Of a stretch of 64,000 nt of DNA, positions 1 to 8,583 are shown in pieces. A program made the translations under genes and the position numbers. Within the stretch, counting starts at the first letter, position 1. The number at the start of each line of letters is the position of its first letter. Source of the stretch: Anaerolineae bacterium (GTDB lineage Bacteria > Chloroflexota > Anaerolineae > Aggregatilineales > Phototrophicaceae); the NCBI GenBank assembly GCA_022842885.1, contig JALHOR010000002.1, positions 52,127 to 116,126 on the forward strand, given 5' to 3'. The notes beneath the pieces are model-generated. The model was not told the origin of the DNA. It ran no database searches and was given only the letters and a program-made list of their open reading frames with translations.

Positions 1-74
1 CCTTTGGCTTTATCTGGCTGAAACCGCTGCTGCATTTGGGGGAATACTTGTTGCATTTCTTCTTTGGTGGGCAT
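1..74 (-). CDS. N-terminus of a gene cut by the window edge, possibly SCP2 sterol-carrier family
   Basis: Reading the minus strand from 74, an ATG follows an AGGAG ribosome site by 8 bases and opens a frame that stays open to the window edge. It begins MPTKEEMQQVFPQMQQRF and continues QPDKAKG. This start resembles small SCP2 sterol-binding domain proteins, which often open with MPT and a short helix before a conserved 'F.P..A.G' segment. About 24 residues are visible, so the family call is tentative. It is divergent from the propeller gene at 175. Confidence 0.5.
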   Translation of the reverse strand, partial: MPTKEEMQQVFPQMQQRFQPDKAK

Positions 75-105
75 TGCGCCATCTCCTGCGAAATATTCAG
101 AACAG

Positions 106-133
106 GTTAAATTAAACGAAGATGTATTATAAT
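106..133 (+). promoter_or_regulatory. Candidate promoter of the 175-3906 cluster
   Basis: A perfect TATAAT lies at 128-133, with GTTAAA at 106-111 as a weak -35 (spacer 16). It sits about 40 bases before the start at 175. The three following same-strand genes are almost without gaps, so this may drive all three. Confidence 0.45.
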
Positions 134-174
134 GCATCTCAACGCACACTTGCACCTTAAAAGGGCAGGATACC

Positions 175-1479
175 ATGAAAAAATTATTGTTCATTTTATT
201 GTGGATAGGTCTCTTAGGGGTGAGCAGTCAAGCACAAGAAACGGGTGAATTGCAGCCGAATTTGCCCGGAAAAATTGCTTTTATTGGCGCGGATTATAAT
301 GTTTATGCTGCCAACTTTGCTGATAGTACAACGACCCAATTAACTCAAGATGGCTCAAATCAAGTTCGTTATCAATGGCCCACTTGGTCGCCGGATAACC
401 GCCTTGCGTATTTTTGCTGCGATTTGCAATATGCCAGTAGTCTTACCACCAGCGCCTTTATTTCACAGGATGGGGTTGAACCGGGGCGTGCCGTGTTTGA
501 AGGGCAAGCTGAATCCATCATTTATGCCTCATGGTCACCTGCGGCTTGCTCAGAGGCAGCCGATTGTCACGATTTGGCATTGTTAGTCAACGACGCTATG
601 AATGGCAACATACGGATAGACCTTATCCGCGATTATCTTGATTCTTCGGATGATGCCCAAACCATTGCCCAAGGCGCACCTTTTTACTACAACTGGAATC
701 CTGCCGGAACGCAACTTGTTTTTCATCGTAATAATCGGCGTGTAGATGTATATGATGTGTCTGCTCAAGAAGTCTTAGCTGATTCTCAGCAAACATCGTC
801 TGGGACATTCCAAGCGCCAGCATGGTCGCCTGTGGATGACCGTATTTTGGCAGGAACGCCCGGCGATGAAGACCGCAAAACCCATTTAACCATCACCGCC
901 GGGGACACATCCCAAAATTTGTTATCAAATTTAACCGGCAACGTCTCGTTTTTGTGGTCGCCAGATGGGAATTATGTGGCGTATCGGGCAATTAGCGAAG
1001 GCAACTTTGGCGCGTTATTTGTTGTGGATGCCATCAGCGGCGAAGTGGTGAGCCGCAGCAGCACCAGCGATGTGATTGCTTTTTTCTGGTCGCCGGATAG
1101 CCAACAAGTTGCCTATATCACCTTTGCGACGCCTGCCGGGTCTTTTGATGCTCAAATAACACCACAACGCCAAACGATTGATTTTGTACAAAATACGGAT
1201 GGATTGGCATGGTCTACGCTCAATATCGAGACCGGATTGAATCGCAATTACAGCAGTTTTTTCCCAACTTCCGAAATGGTGTATCTCCTGTTATATTTTG
1301 ACCAGTTTGCAACCAGTCATCATGTTTGGTCGCCCGATAGCAGTTATTTGGTCTATTCAGAAGTGACAACATTAGGCAGTCAGCCGCAACCCGTGATTAA
1401 CATTCTTGATGTGCGCCAAGCCAATAGCGTTCCCTTGACGATTGCCCGCGGGGTGTTTGCCATATGGAGCATGAAATAA
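175..1479 (+). CDS. Secreted TolB/WD40-like beta-propeller protein
   Basis: The 434-residue product starts with a clear signal peptide (MKK, hydrophobic core, cut near SSQAQE). The rest is made of repeated blades. At least five contain the signature WSPD (WSPDNRLAYF, WSPDGNYVAY, WSPDSQQVAY, WSPDSSYLVY), which is typical of TolB/PD40 beta-propeller repeats. No catalytic domain is visible, so a binding or scaffold role outside the membrane is inferred. The ATG at 175 has a GGGCAGGA ribosome site. One base separates its stop from the next gene's TTG start, so the two are probably co-transcribed. Confidence 0.8.
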   Translation: MKKLLFILLWIGLLGVSSQAQETGELQPNLPGKIAFIGADYNVYAANFADSTTTQLTQDGSNQVRYQWPTWSPDNRLAYFCCDLQYASSLTTSAFISQDGVEPGRAVFEGQAESIIYASWSPAACSEAADCHDLALLVNDAMNGNIRIDLIRDYLDSSDDAQTIAQGAPFYYNWNPAGTQLVFHRNNRRVDVYDVSAQEVLADSQQTSSGTFQAPAWSPVDDRILAGTPGDEDRKTHLTITAGDTSQNLLSNLTGNVSFLWSPDGNYVAYRAISEGNFGALFVVDAISGEVVSRSSTSDVIAFFWSPDSQQVAYITFATPAGSFDAQITPQRQTIDFVQNTDGLAWSTLNIETGLNRNYSSFFPTSEMVYLLLYFDQFATSHHVWSPDSSYLVYSEVTTLGSQPQPVINILDVRQANSVPLTIARGVFAIWSMK

Positions 1480-1480
1480 G

Positions 1481-3079
1481 TTGAGACAACGCAGCCTGTT
1501 TGTGATGATGCCTCTGCTGCTCGTGTTGACCGCCTGTGTGCGTGACCAGCCGCAGATTATTGTGATTACCGCGACTTTCCCGTCGCAAGTGGTGGAGGTT
1601 GTGCCAGCAGATTATACACCACCGCCAGCGCCGATTGTGCCACTGGCATTATCGCCCGTGCCAGATGTGCCTGCCAGCAATCCAACCTTGGATACTGTTC
1701 AAGGTCAAACCGCCGAACTGGTGACAGACCATACCGTTCAACCGGGTGACACCTTGTTTGAAATTGCCCAAAAATATGGTGTAAGTCTTGAATCCCTCTT
1801 GACGGTAAACAATATTACGGATGCCAATATTATCGCTGTGGGGCAAGTTATCAAGCTGCCACCAGCACCTTCGCAAACAACACCTATCTTCAAAATTATT
1901 CCCGACAGCCGTTTGGTGCGTGCGCCCGGCAGCAAAGCCTTTGATATAGCTGGGTTTATCGCCACCCAACCCGGCTATATTCGCCAAGCTACTGATGAAG
2001 TAGGCACACGGCAAGCCAATGGCGCAGAATTAAAATTGACGCTGACTGCCGCCCAAGTGCTAGAACGGGTGGCACTTGAATACAGTGTTGACCCGCGTTT
2101 GCTGCTAACAATTTTAGAATATCGCGCTGGTTGGTTGAGTAATTTGCAGTTGCAACCAGACCAAATCACCCATCCGTTGATAACCATTGCCAATTCAGGC
2201 GGCATAGACCGCAGTGGTTTGTACCGGCAGTTGGCATGGGCAGCAAATGAACTGAATCGCGGGTATTATGCTTGGAAAACACGCGGCTTAAAACTGTTGG
2301 AAATGGCTGATGGCACACGCCTCACTTATGCTAGCGGCTTGAACGCGGGTACGATTGGTGTGCAGTATTTTCTTTCGCTGAACAATATCAAAGCCATTTG
2401 GGAACGCGATGTCAGCCAGAATGGGTTATATCGTATTTATTATGCCTATTTTGGCGATCCATTTTTGCAAGCGGTTGACCCCTTAGTCCCCATCACCTTA
2501 GAGCAACCGCCACTCACATTGCCCTTTGCGGCAGGCAAAATTTGGTACTTTACCGGGGGACCGCATGGTGGTTGGAATGGCGGCAGCGCATGGGCAGCCT
2601 TGGATTTTGCCCCGCCGGATGAACGCACTGCCGAAATGCCGTTATGCCATACCTCCAAATACCCAGTAACTGCTGTTGCGCCGGGCGTTATTGCTCGCAG
2701 CGGTGATGGCGTGGTCATGCTTGATTTGGATAATGATGCCGATGAATCAACGGGATGGACAATTTTTTATTTGCATCTGACCGATGTGATTGCGCCGGGA
2801 AACCAAGTGAATACAGGCGATATTTTAGGGTATTCATCGTGTGCTGGCGGTTTTTCGACAGCGACCCACTTGCACATTGCCCGCCGTTTTAATGGCGAAT
2901 GGCTACCCGCCGATTGCAGTCAATGTATTCCCGGTCATGAACGCCCGGCATTTGTGATGAGTGGTTGGACAACGATTGGGATTGCGAATGCTGAATATCA
3001 GGGCTATTTGGATAAAGACACGACCCGTTTGCAAGCAGAACAAGGCAGAACTAATCCTGTCAATCAGATTTCATGGTGA
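1481..3079 (+). CDS. LysM and M23-peptidase-like lipoprotein
   Basis: 532 residues with a TTG start directly after the propeller gene. The N-terminus is a lipoprotein signal with lipobox LTAC, so the protein is probably membrane-tethered on the outside. A LysM peptidoglycan-binding module lies at about 85-130 (HTVQPGDTLFEIAQKYGVS). The C-terminal part (about 350-500) looks like an M23/LytM endopeptidase: an FYLHL segment and a THLHIARR motif are present. The first zinc-site motif, normally HxGxD, reads WAALD here, so one metal-ligand His is replaced by Trp. It could be a degenerate, regulatory M23 domain that binds the wall without cutting it. Its end overlaps the ATG at 3073 of the next frame. 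Confidence 0.8.
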   Translation: MRQRSLFVMMPLLLVLTACVRDQPQIIVITATFPSQVVEVVPADYTPPPAPIVPLALSPVPDVPASNPTLDTVQGQTAELVTDHTVQPGDTLFEIAQKYGVSLESLLTVNNITDANIIAVGQVIKLPPAPSQTTPIFKIIPDSRLVRAPGSKAFDIAGFIATQPGYIRQATDEVGTRQANGAELKLTLTAAQVLERVALEYSVDPRLLLTILEYRAGWLSNLQLQPDQITHPLITIANSGGIDRSGLYRQLAWAANELNRGYYAWKTRGLKLLEMADGTRLTYASGLNAGTIGVQYFLSLNNIKAIWERDVSQNGLYRIYYAYFGDPFLQAVDPLVPITLEQPPLTLPFAAGKIWYFTGGPHGGWNGGSAWAALDFAPPDERTAEMPLCHTSKYPVTAVAPGVIARSGDGVVMLDLDNDADESTGWTIFYLHLTDVIAPGNQVNTGDILGYSSCAGGFSTATHLHIARRFNGEWLPADCSQCIPGHERPAFVMSGWTTIGIANAEYQGYLDKDTTRLQAEQGRTNPVNQISW

Positions 3080-3087
3080 AAAACCGG

Positions 3088-3906
3088 ATGAAAAAACATC
3101 TTTTGTTGCTTATTGTTCTCATATTGGGATTGAGTTTACCGATTTTTGCCCAAGATGCCATTGCTCAAGTACGCATCACTGCTACCCCGGTTTTTGCTGT
3201 TATCCCAACATTAACTTTACCCGCTACTGAGATTGCCATTGCGACACCCACTGTTACCATTACACCCACCCCACAAGGGGCTGCGTTGTTAGAAATGTCG
3301 CCTGATGCCACCGATGTCAATATTCGTTCAACACCGGAAATTGTTGAGGGTAATGTTCTTGGCAAAATGGAGCGCGGCGTGCAATATGTGGTTGTCGGTC
3401 GGTATGAACAATGGTGGCAATTTATCTATCCTAATTCACCAACAGGTTTCGGTTGGGCATTTGACACATTGGTTGCCATTATTGGTAATGAAAATGATGT
3501 GCCGCCCGTCACGAATCCGTTTAATGCTGCCCCGGTGGCAGCCGCACCCGCCATCCTTGATGCGGCATCCCTTTCGCTGACGTTGGCTGCCAGCACCTTG
3601 ACGCCCGGTGCAGAACTCACCCTCAATGCTGAATCGCGCTTGCTACAAGCCCCGACTATCAATCCCGAAATTGCAACGGTTGTGGCGTTGGCAAATAACC
3701 AAGAGTTGCCGACTTTTACGCCGCCAGCAGAAGTTGCGCCGCGCACTAATGGCGGGCTAGGAAGTGTGGACACTGCCCCCACGCCGGATGTTTTATTAGA
3801 AGCAGTTTCAACAATTACATCAGGTAATTTACCCCCGATGGTGCCGATTTTGTTATTGGCAGCAGGGGGATTGTTAGGTTTATTGGTAAGCACGTTACGG
3901 CGCTAA
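3088..3906 (+). CDS. Secreted SH3b-domain protein with C-terminal membrane anchor
   Basis: About 272 residues. Start 3088 (MKKHLLLLIVL) gives a compact signal peptide and has GGTGA upstream; the in-frame ATG at 3073 overlaps the preceding gene and adds five residues. A Thr/Pro-rich stretch (TPTVTITPTPQGAA) is followed by a bacterial SH3 domain at about 70-125 (VNIRSTPEIVEGNVLG, GWAFDTLV). The protein ends with one hydrophobic helix and RR, suggesting C-terminal anchoring. There is no LPXTG motif. It belongs with the two upstream wall-binding proteins. Confidence 0.75.
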   Translation: MKKHLLLLIVLILGLSLPIFAQDAIAQVRITATPVFAVIPTLTLPATEIAIATPTVTITPTPQGAALLEMSPDATDVNIRSTPEIVEGNVLGKMERGVQYVVVGRYEQWWQFIYPNSPTGFGWAFDTLVAIIGNENDVPPVTNPFNAAPVAAAPAILDAASLSLTLAASTLTPGAELTLNAESRLLQAPTINPEIATVVALANNQELPTFTPPAEVAPRTNGGLGSVDTAPTPDVLLEAVSTITSGNLPPMVPILLLAAGGLLGLLVSTLRR

Positions 3907-3912
3907 AATACA

Positions 3913-3940
3913 AACAGCCCAGAAAAACTGGGCTGTTATT
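3913..3940. terminator. Hairpin between convergent genes
   Basis: A perfect 10-bp stem (AACAGCCCAG at 3913-3922 with CTGGGCTGTT at 3928-3937) and an AAAAA loop, followed by a short T-rich tail. It lies between the plus-strand SH3b gene and the minus-strand Fe-S carrier gene and can serve both. Confidence 0.75.
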
Positions 3941-3966
3941 GTCATCCACTATTTTGAATTGAGTGT

Positions 3967-4413
3967 TTAGTAGCTGCTGCTGCACGAACTGCAACCGCCA
4001 CCGCTGGCACTGGTTTCTTCGCCGCCTTCTTTGCCTTTGAAGGAATGTCCGCAACCACAGCTAGACGCGGCATTGGGGTTATCAATGCGGAAACCGCCAC
4101 CGATGAGGCTGTCTACAAAATCAATGGTCGCGCCCTTCAGGTAAATCATGCTGGTGGGGTCAATCAAAAGCTGCACGCCATCTACCGCCACTACTTTATC
4201 AAATTCTTGGGCTTGGGCTTCAAACGCCATGCCATACTGCATCCCAGAGCAACCGCCGCCTGTTACGAACACGCGCAGGGCATGGTTGGGAATATTACGC
4301 TGTTGCAGCAAATTACGAATCACTGCCACAGCCGAAGGAGTCACAGTCAAAACCGGAACATCTACCGGAATATCTATAATTTCGAGTTGTTGTTCTGCCA
4401 TTGCCATCACCAT
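3967..4413 (-). CDS. A-type iron-sulfur carrier protein (HesB/IscA/ErpA family)
   Basis: 148 residues. The HesB fold carries the family's three conserved cysteines: one in GGGCSGMQYGM (about 52-62) and two in SCGCGHSF near 118. These ligate the cluster passed to apoproteins. The tail after CGCGHSF is unusual: about 25 extra residues rich in Gly, Ser and Cys, ending CSSCSSSY, so four additional cysteines. The start at 4413 has GAGGAG upstream, but two further in-frame ATGs (4407, 4401) are possible. It lies downstream of and on the same strand as the SufR-like regulator, consistent with Fe-S control. Confidence 0.88.
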   Translation of the reverse strand: MVMAMAEQQLEIIDIPVDVPVLTVTPSAVAVIRNLLQQRNIPNHALRVFVTGGGCSGMQYGMAFEAQAQEFDKVVAVDGVQLLIDPTSMIYLKGATIDFVDSLIGGGFRIDNPNAASSCGCGHSFKGKEGGEETSASGGGCSSCSSSY

Positions 4414-4508
4414 GAGTTCTATTTCTCCTCAATTTGGGGTTCTGAAAGGTTGAATAAACTATAACATACAAAACGCAGCAGCGTCAATAAAACAGACAAA
4501 TGTCAGCA

Positions 4509-5147
4509 TTATTCTGTGACGATGCAGGGAATGAAATAGGAGCAAGAATTATCCCCGGCGGCAATGCGTGATTGCAAACGGGGTATCACCCCCAATAATG
4601 CTGAAATCAGGCGCATATCCATGTAGCACAAAGCATCATTGTCGTGCGAGATGTGATGATAGGGGCAATTCACTGTATGCAAAATGTAGCCTTGTTCAGC
4701 AGTTTCCCAATAGGCTTCATATCCATTCTCATTCAAATAGGCGATAACACTATCGAGTCGGTCTTGTATCGAACCGGCGGCAATACCAGCTTCCTGCGCC
4801 ATTTGCTGCGCGACCCCTTCCAGAATGACATTCACGCCTTGCTGCGATAAATGTTTTTCGATTTGGTCAAGCAACCCGGCGGCTAATTTTTGATAATTGC
4901 CCGGAAAATAAGCGATACCGCGTTCTGTAAGGCGGTAAACGTGGCGGGGGCGTCCGGGACTTTCCCGATGCTGCATCCGGGCTGCATCTACCAACCCACT
5001 TTCTTGCAAGCGCGTTAAATGATGCCGCACTGTGACCGGGGTAATCTCATCACCCCGTCGTTGGCGTAATTCTTCAACCACATCATCTACGGTGGCTTCG
5101 CTATGTGTTCTGAGGATTTCTAGGATTTGCTGCCGTGTTGCCTGCAT
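4509..5147 (-). CDS. SufR-like Fe-S-sensing transcriptional regulator
   Basis: 212 residues from the ATG at 5147. An N-terminal winged helix-turn-helix (QATRQQILEILRTHSEATVD, then VRHHLTRLQESGLV) is followed by an effector domain ending in a cysteine set. The first pair is spaced C-X12-C (NCPYHH...ALC), exactly as in SufR cluster-binding proteins, and two more cysteines follow near the C-terminus (SCSYFIPC). The frame is open to 5222, but the probable transcription start lies near 5187, so the first ATG cannot be used. Next to it is an A-type Fe-S carrier gene. It probably represses Fe-S genes and may also affect the divergent pheA operon. Confidence 0.75.
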   Translation of the reverse strand: MQATRQQILEILRTHSEATVDDVVEELRQRRGDEITPVTVRHHLTRLQESGLVDAARMQHRESPGRPRHVYRLTERGIAYFPGNYQKLAAGLLDQIEKHLSQQGVNVILEGVAQQMAQEAGIAAGSIQDRLDSVIAYLNENGYEAYWETAEQGYILHTVNCPYHHISHDNDALCYMDMRLISALLGVIPRLQSRIAAGDNSCSYFIPCIVTE

Positions 5148-5193
5148 AAATCTCGCATCCGGGCAATTATTTTTGACAATCGCCATCATCAAA

Positions 5194-5222
5194 ATGATAG
5201 CTTTTCGCCTATCTATTGTCAA
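5194..5222 (-). promoter_or_regulatory. Promoter of the SufR-like gene
   Basis: On the minus strand, TTGACA (5222-5217), a 17-base spacer and TATCAT (5199-5194) form a near-consensus promoter. The -35 box overlaps that of the divergent pheA promoter. Confidence 0.7.
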
Positions 5223-5245
5223 ATCCAGAGGCGATATGCTATGAT
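5216..5245 (+). promoter_or_regulatory. Promoter of pheA-asd
   Basis: TTGTCA at 5216-5221 and TATGAT at 5240-5245, spacer 18. It shares its -35 bases with the divergent regulator promoter, so the two probably compete for polymerase or share an operator. Confidence 0.6.
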
Positions 5246-5292
5246 GTGCCGCTTAGAATTTATCATATCATCATCATCTTGGGGAAAGCACT

Positions 5293-6129
5293 GTGCCGGA
5301 CATTGTTGCATTCCAAGGAATTCAGGGCGCAAATTCTGAGATTGCCATTCGTCAACATTTTGACGATGCTGTTGAGATTTATCCCTGCTCCGATTTGAAC
5401 GAATTATTTGATACGCTGAACACCAATAAAGTCACCTGCGGTTTGTTACCCGTCGAAAATTCTGTCGCCGGGGCAGTCAGCGGTGCCTATGAATTGTTGA
5501 TGGACAGCGATTTACGGATTCAGGCAGAGATTATCCTGCATGTGCATCATGCGCTGTTGGTACTACCGGGCATGACCATCAAAGATATTCAGTGTGTGCG
5601 GTCTCATCCGCAAGCCTTGGCGCAATGTGAGCGTTATTTGCGCCGACATCACCTAAAACCCATCTCTTGGTATGATACCGCTGGGGCAGCCCGCGATTTA
5701 GCCCGCGATAAAGAACCCGGTATGGGTGTTATTGCCAGCACATTAGCAGCGCAACTCTACGGGTTAGATATTGTAGCATCGGAAATTGAAGATGCTCCTT
5801 TTAATCTAACGCGCTTTTTTGTGTTAGGGCATGATACGCCGCTGCGTGGGGAATACAATAAAACATCGCTGATTTTTGCAGTTCGCAATCGCCCCGCCGC
5901 ATTGTATGAATGCTTAGGTGAATTTGCATCGCGTGGTATCAACTTGACCAAAATCGAATCGCGCCCACGGCGTAACCGCCCATGGGAGCCGATTTTTTAT
6001 GTGGATTTTGAAGGGCATTGGGAAGATCCCATATGTCAGGAATTGCTCATCCAGCTTGTGCAAAAAGCATCATTTCTGAAGATGCTTGGCTCTTATCCAG
6101 CCGTCAAAAATGACTCTGTAGGGATTTAA
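5293..6129 (+). CDS. pheA: Prephenate dehydratase
   Basis: 278 residues with a GTG start behind GGGGAAAG. The catalytic domain shows the family motifs LLPVENSVAGAV (about 53-64) and LTRFFVLG (about 172). It is followed by an ACT regulatory domain (about 190-270) with the classical ESRP phenylalanine-binding motif inside KIESRPRRNRPWEPI and a YVDFEGH strand. This is the monofunctional form, without a chorismate mutase domain. It converts prephenate to phenylpyruvate in phenylalanine synthesis and is probably feedback-inhibited through ACT. Three bases separate it from asd, so they form an operon. Confidence 0.93.
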   Translation: MPDIVAFQGIQGANSEIAIRQHFDDAVEIYPCSDLNELFDTLNTNKVTCGLLPVENSVAGAVSGAYELLMDSDLRIQAEIILHVHHALLVLPGMTIKDIQCVRSHPQALAQCERYLRRHHLKPISWYDTAGAARDLARDKEPGMGVIASTLAAQLYGLDIVASEIEDAPFNLTRFFVLGHDTPLRGEYNKTSLIFAVRNRPAALYECLGEFASRGINLTKIESRPRRNRPWEPIFYVDFEGHWEDPICQELLIQLVQKASFLKMLGSYPAVKNDSVGI

Positions 6130-6132
6130 CAC

Positions 6133-7215
6133 ATGCAAAAAATAGATGTCGCCATTTTAGGGGCAACCGGGGCAGTCGGACAGCGGTTTATCCAGTTGTT
6201 AGATAATCATCCTTGGTTTCGGGTGGCAGAACTCGCGGGTAAAGCCAGCGCAGGCAAAGCCTATGGTGAAGCTGTGAATTGGATTTTGGATGATAATCCA
6301 CCGGATGACATCCTAAATATCACCGTGAAAACACTGGAAAGCGAATTCACATCGCCCATTGTGTTTAGTGCGTTGCCTAAAGATGCAGCGATCCCATTAG
6401 AGTTTGAGTTGGCAGCAACCGGACATATTGTATGTACCAACGCTTCTGCAAATCGCATGGTGGACGATGTGCCGCTTTTGCTGGCAGATATTAACGCCGA
6501 CCACCTGCAATTGGTGGATGTTCAACGCGCAAAACGTGGTTTTACCACTGGGGCAGTCATCGCTAATTCCAATTGTACGGTGATGCCTGTCGTGATGGCA
6601 CTCGCACCGTTAAAACATCTGGGCATTCGCAGATTACTCACCGTGAGCGAACAAGCCATCAGCGGGGCAGGTTATCCCGGTGTGGCATCGCTGGATATTC
6701 TGGATAATGTGATTCCGTTTGTCAGCAAAGATGAAGAAGAAAAGATGGAAACGGAAGCCCGTAAAATGCTCGGTGATTTTGCAGGCGAAACCATCCAGAC
6801 ATTAAATGCTGTTTCGAGCGCCACTTGCACCCGTGTCCCCGTAATTGATGGGCATTTGGTCAATATCTCGGTTGAACTGGCGGAAAAACTGCCTTTTGAT
6901 GAGATTATTCATTTGTGGGAAACATTTGCCGCCCCGCATGATGTGGCACAGTTGCCATCTTCACCCGCGCATCCAGTTCAATATTTGCCGCAGCAAGACC
7001 GCCCACAAATCCGGCGTGACCGCAATGCTGGTGATGGGATGATGGCTTCAATCGGGCGGTTGCGTGAATGTCCGATTTTGGGGTATAAATTTGCAGCATT
7101 GGCACATAATACCATTCGTGGCGCAGCGGGCAGCAGCATCCAGAATGCGGAATTATTGGCAGTACGCGGTTATATTCGTGATTTTAATCCGGCAGCAGTG
7201 GCTGCTGGTGCGTAA
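6133..7215 (+). CDS. asd: Aspartate-semialdehyde dehydrogenase
   Basis: 360 residues. GATGAVG near the N-terminus binds NADP, the catalytic cysteine is Cys148 in NSNCTV, and SGAGYPGV marks the longer archaeal/fungal-like branch of the family. It reduces aspartyl phosphate to aspartate semialdehyde for lysine, threonine and methionine synthesis. It sits 3 bases after pheA and is probably co-transcribed. Nothing is truncated or missing. Confidence 0.93.
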   Translation: MQKIDVAILGATGAVGQRFIQLLDNHPWFRVAELAGKASAGKAYGEAVNWILDDNPPDDILNITVKTLESEFTSPIVFSALPKDAAIPLEFELAATGHIVCTNASANRMVDDVPLLLADINADHLQLVDVQRAKRGFTTGAVIANSNCTVMPVVMALAPLKHLGIRRLLTVSEQAISGAGYPGVASLDILDNVIPFVSKDEEEKMETEARKMLGDFAGETIQTLNAVSSATCTRVPVIDGHLVNISVELAEKLPFDEIIHLWETFAAPHDVAQLPSSPAHPVQYLPQQDRPQIRRDRNAGDGMMASIGRLRECPILGYKFAALAHNTIRGAAGSSIQNAELLAVRGYIRDFNPAAVAAGA

Positions 7216-7299
7216 AAAGAGCCGTAAAACGTATCTCACTGGCTGAATATGGGTTAGTAGAGATATATCCGTTTGGTTAGGTTTTGGGGAGCGATGTGA

Positions 7300-8501
7300 A
7301 TGCGCGTATTTATTGCCGGGATTGATGGCTACTTGGGATGGGCGCTGGCGCAGTACATGACCGCACGCGGGCATGAAGTCGCTGGTGCGGATAACATGCT
7401 GCGACGGGAATGGGTGGAAGAAGTCGGCAGCATCAGCGCGATTCCGGTTGCCAGCCGTGAAGACCGTTTACAGGCGTTCAATGAACATTATGGCAAAGAC
7501 CTTGATTTTCGTGATGGTGATTTATGTGATTACGAATTTTTGACGGCATTCTTTGAAGAATTTCAGCCCGAAGCCATTGTCCATCTAGGGCAGATGCCGT
7601 CTGCGCCGTATTCGATGATTGACCAGAAACATAGTGTTTGGACGCAAGTCAACAATATCACATCTAACTTGAATTTGTTGTGGGCAATGCGCGAAGTCGT
7701 GCCGGATGCTCATCTCGTCAAGTTGGGAACAATGGGCGAATATGGGCAGCCCAATATTGATATTGCCGAAGGCTTTTTTGAGGTGGAGTATCGTGGGCGC
7801 AAGGATAAACTACCCTTTCCGCGCCAACCCGGTAGTTTCTACCATCTCAGCAAAGTGCATGATTCGCACAATACGCACTTTGCTACCAAAATCTGGAAAT
7901 TGCGGGCAACCGACATCATGCAAGGGGTTGTTTTCGGTACGCAATTCCCCAGCATGAAAGATGATGATCGTTTACGCACACGCTTGGATTTTGACCAATG
8001 CTTCGGTACAGCGATTAATCGTTTTGTGTGCAAGCTGCTGTTGGGCATCCGCTGACGCTGTATGGAGCCGGCACGATGAAACGTGGATTTTTGCCGCTGC
8101 GCGATTCGATGCACTGCCTGACATTGGCAGTAGAACATCCCGCAGCAAAAGGCGAATTCCGTGTGTTTAACCAATTCGCTGAAGCCTATAGCATCGCCGA
8201 ATTGGCGGAAATGACCCGTGAAGTCGGCACAGAATTGGGTCTTGATGTGGAAATCAATCATTACGATAACCCGCGTCAAGAACTTGAAGAACATTACTAT
8301 AATCCTGACCGCGAAAATCTGTTGAAAATTGGCTATGAGCCGTCGCAAGATGTGAAATCCGAAATGCGTTTGATGCTAGCGGATTTGTTACCACATAAAG
8401 CCCGCATCATGGAAAAAGCCGAAATTCTTGTGCCAGATATTCGTTGGGATGGCACGCGGCGGCGTTCTGCGGTTATCAAAGAGGCTGAACCGGTGCAGTA
8501 A
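7300..8501 (+). pseudogene. sqdB: UDP-sulfoquinovose synthase, single-base frameshift
   Basis: Two frames together encode an SQD1/SqdB protein of about 400 residues. The first (7300-8055) carries the NAD site GIDGYLG, the catalytic LGTMGEYG threonine and YHLSK Tyr/Lys, and the strongly conserved SAPYSMID. The second frame, from about 8025 to 8501, continues with QAAVGHPLTLYG and EFRVFNQFAE. They join at the run of four T at 8022-8025: five T would give RFCVQAAVGHP, which is the family consensus. So one T is missing, either a real mutation or a homopolymer sequencing error. The enzyme makes UDP-sulfoquinovose for sulfolipid. The start has GGGGAG nine bases upstream. Confidence 0.88.
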
Positions 8502-8583
8502 TTCAGCATGGTTGAGTATGATAGCGCGGGGCGAAAGTCCTGCGCTTTTAATTTGCCTTATCGTTATGTTGCGAGGTGTGGAT

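Noticed and set aside
3088..3906. LPXTG-type sortase anchor on the SH3b protein
   Set aside because: The C-terminus has a helix and RR, but the preceding LPPM does not match a sortase motif.
7300..8501. Programmed ribosomal frameshift in the sulfolipid gene
   Set aside because: There is no slippery heptamer with a downstream structure, and homologs are encoded in one frame; a missing T explains the break better.
8428..8583. N-terminal extension of HisD
   Set aside because: It overlaps the end of the sulfolipid gene, lacks HisD similarity and has no ribosome site; the ATG at 8584 does.
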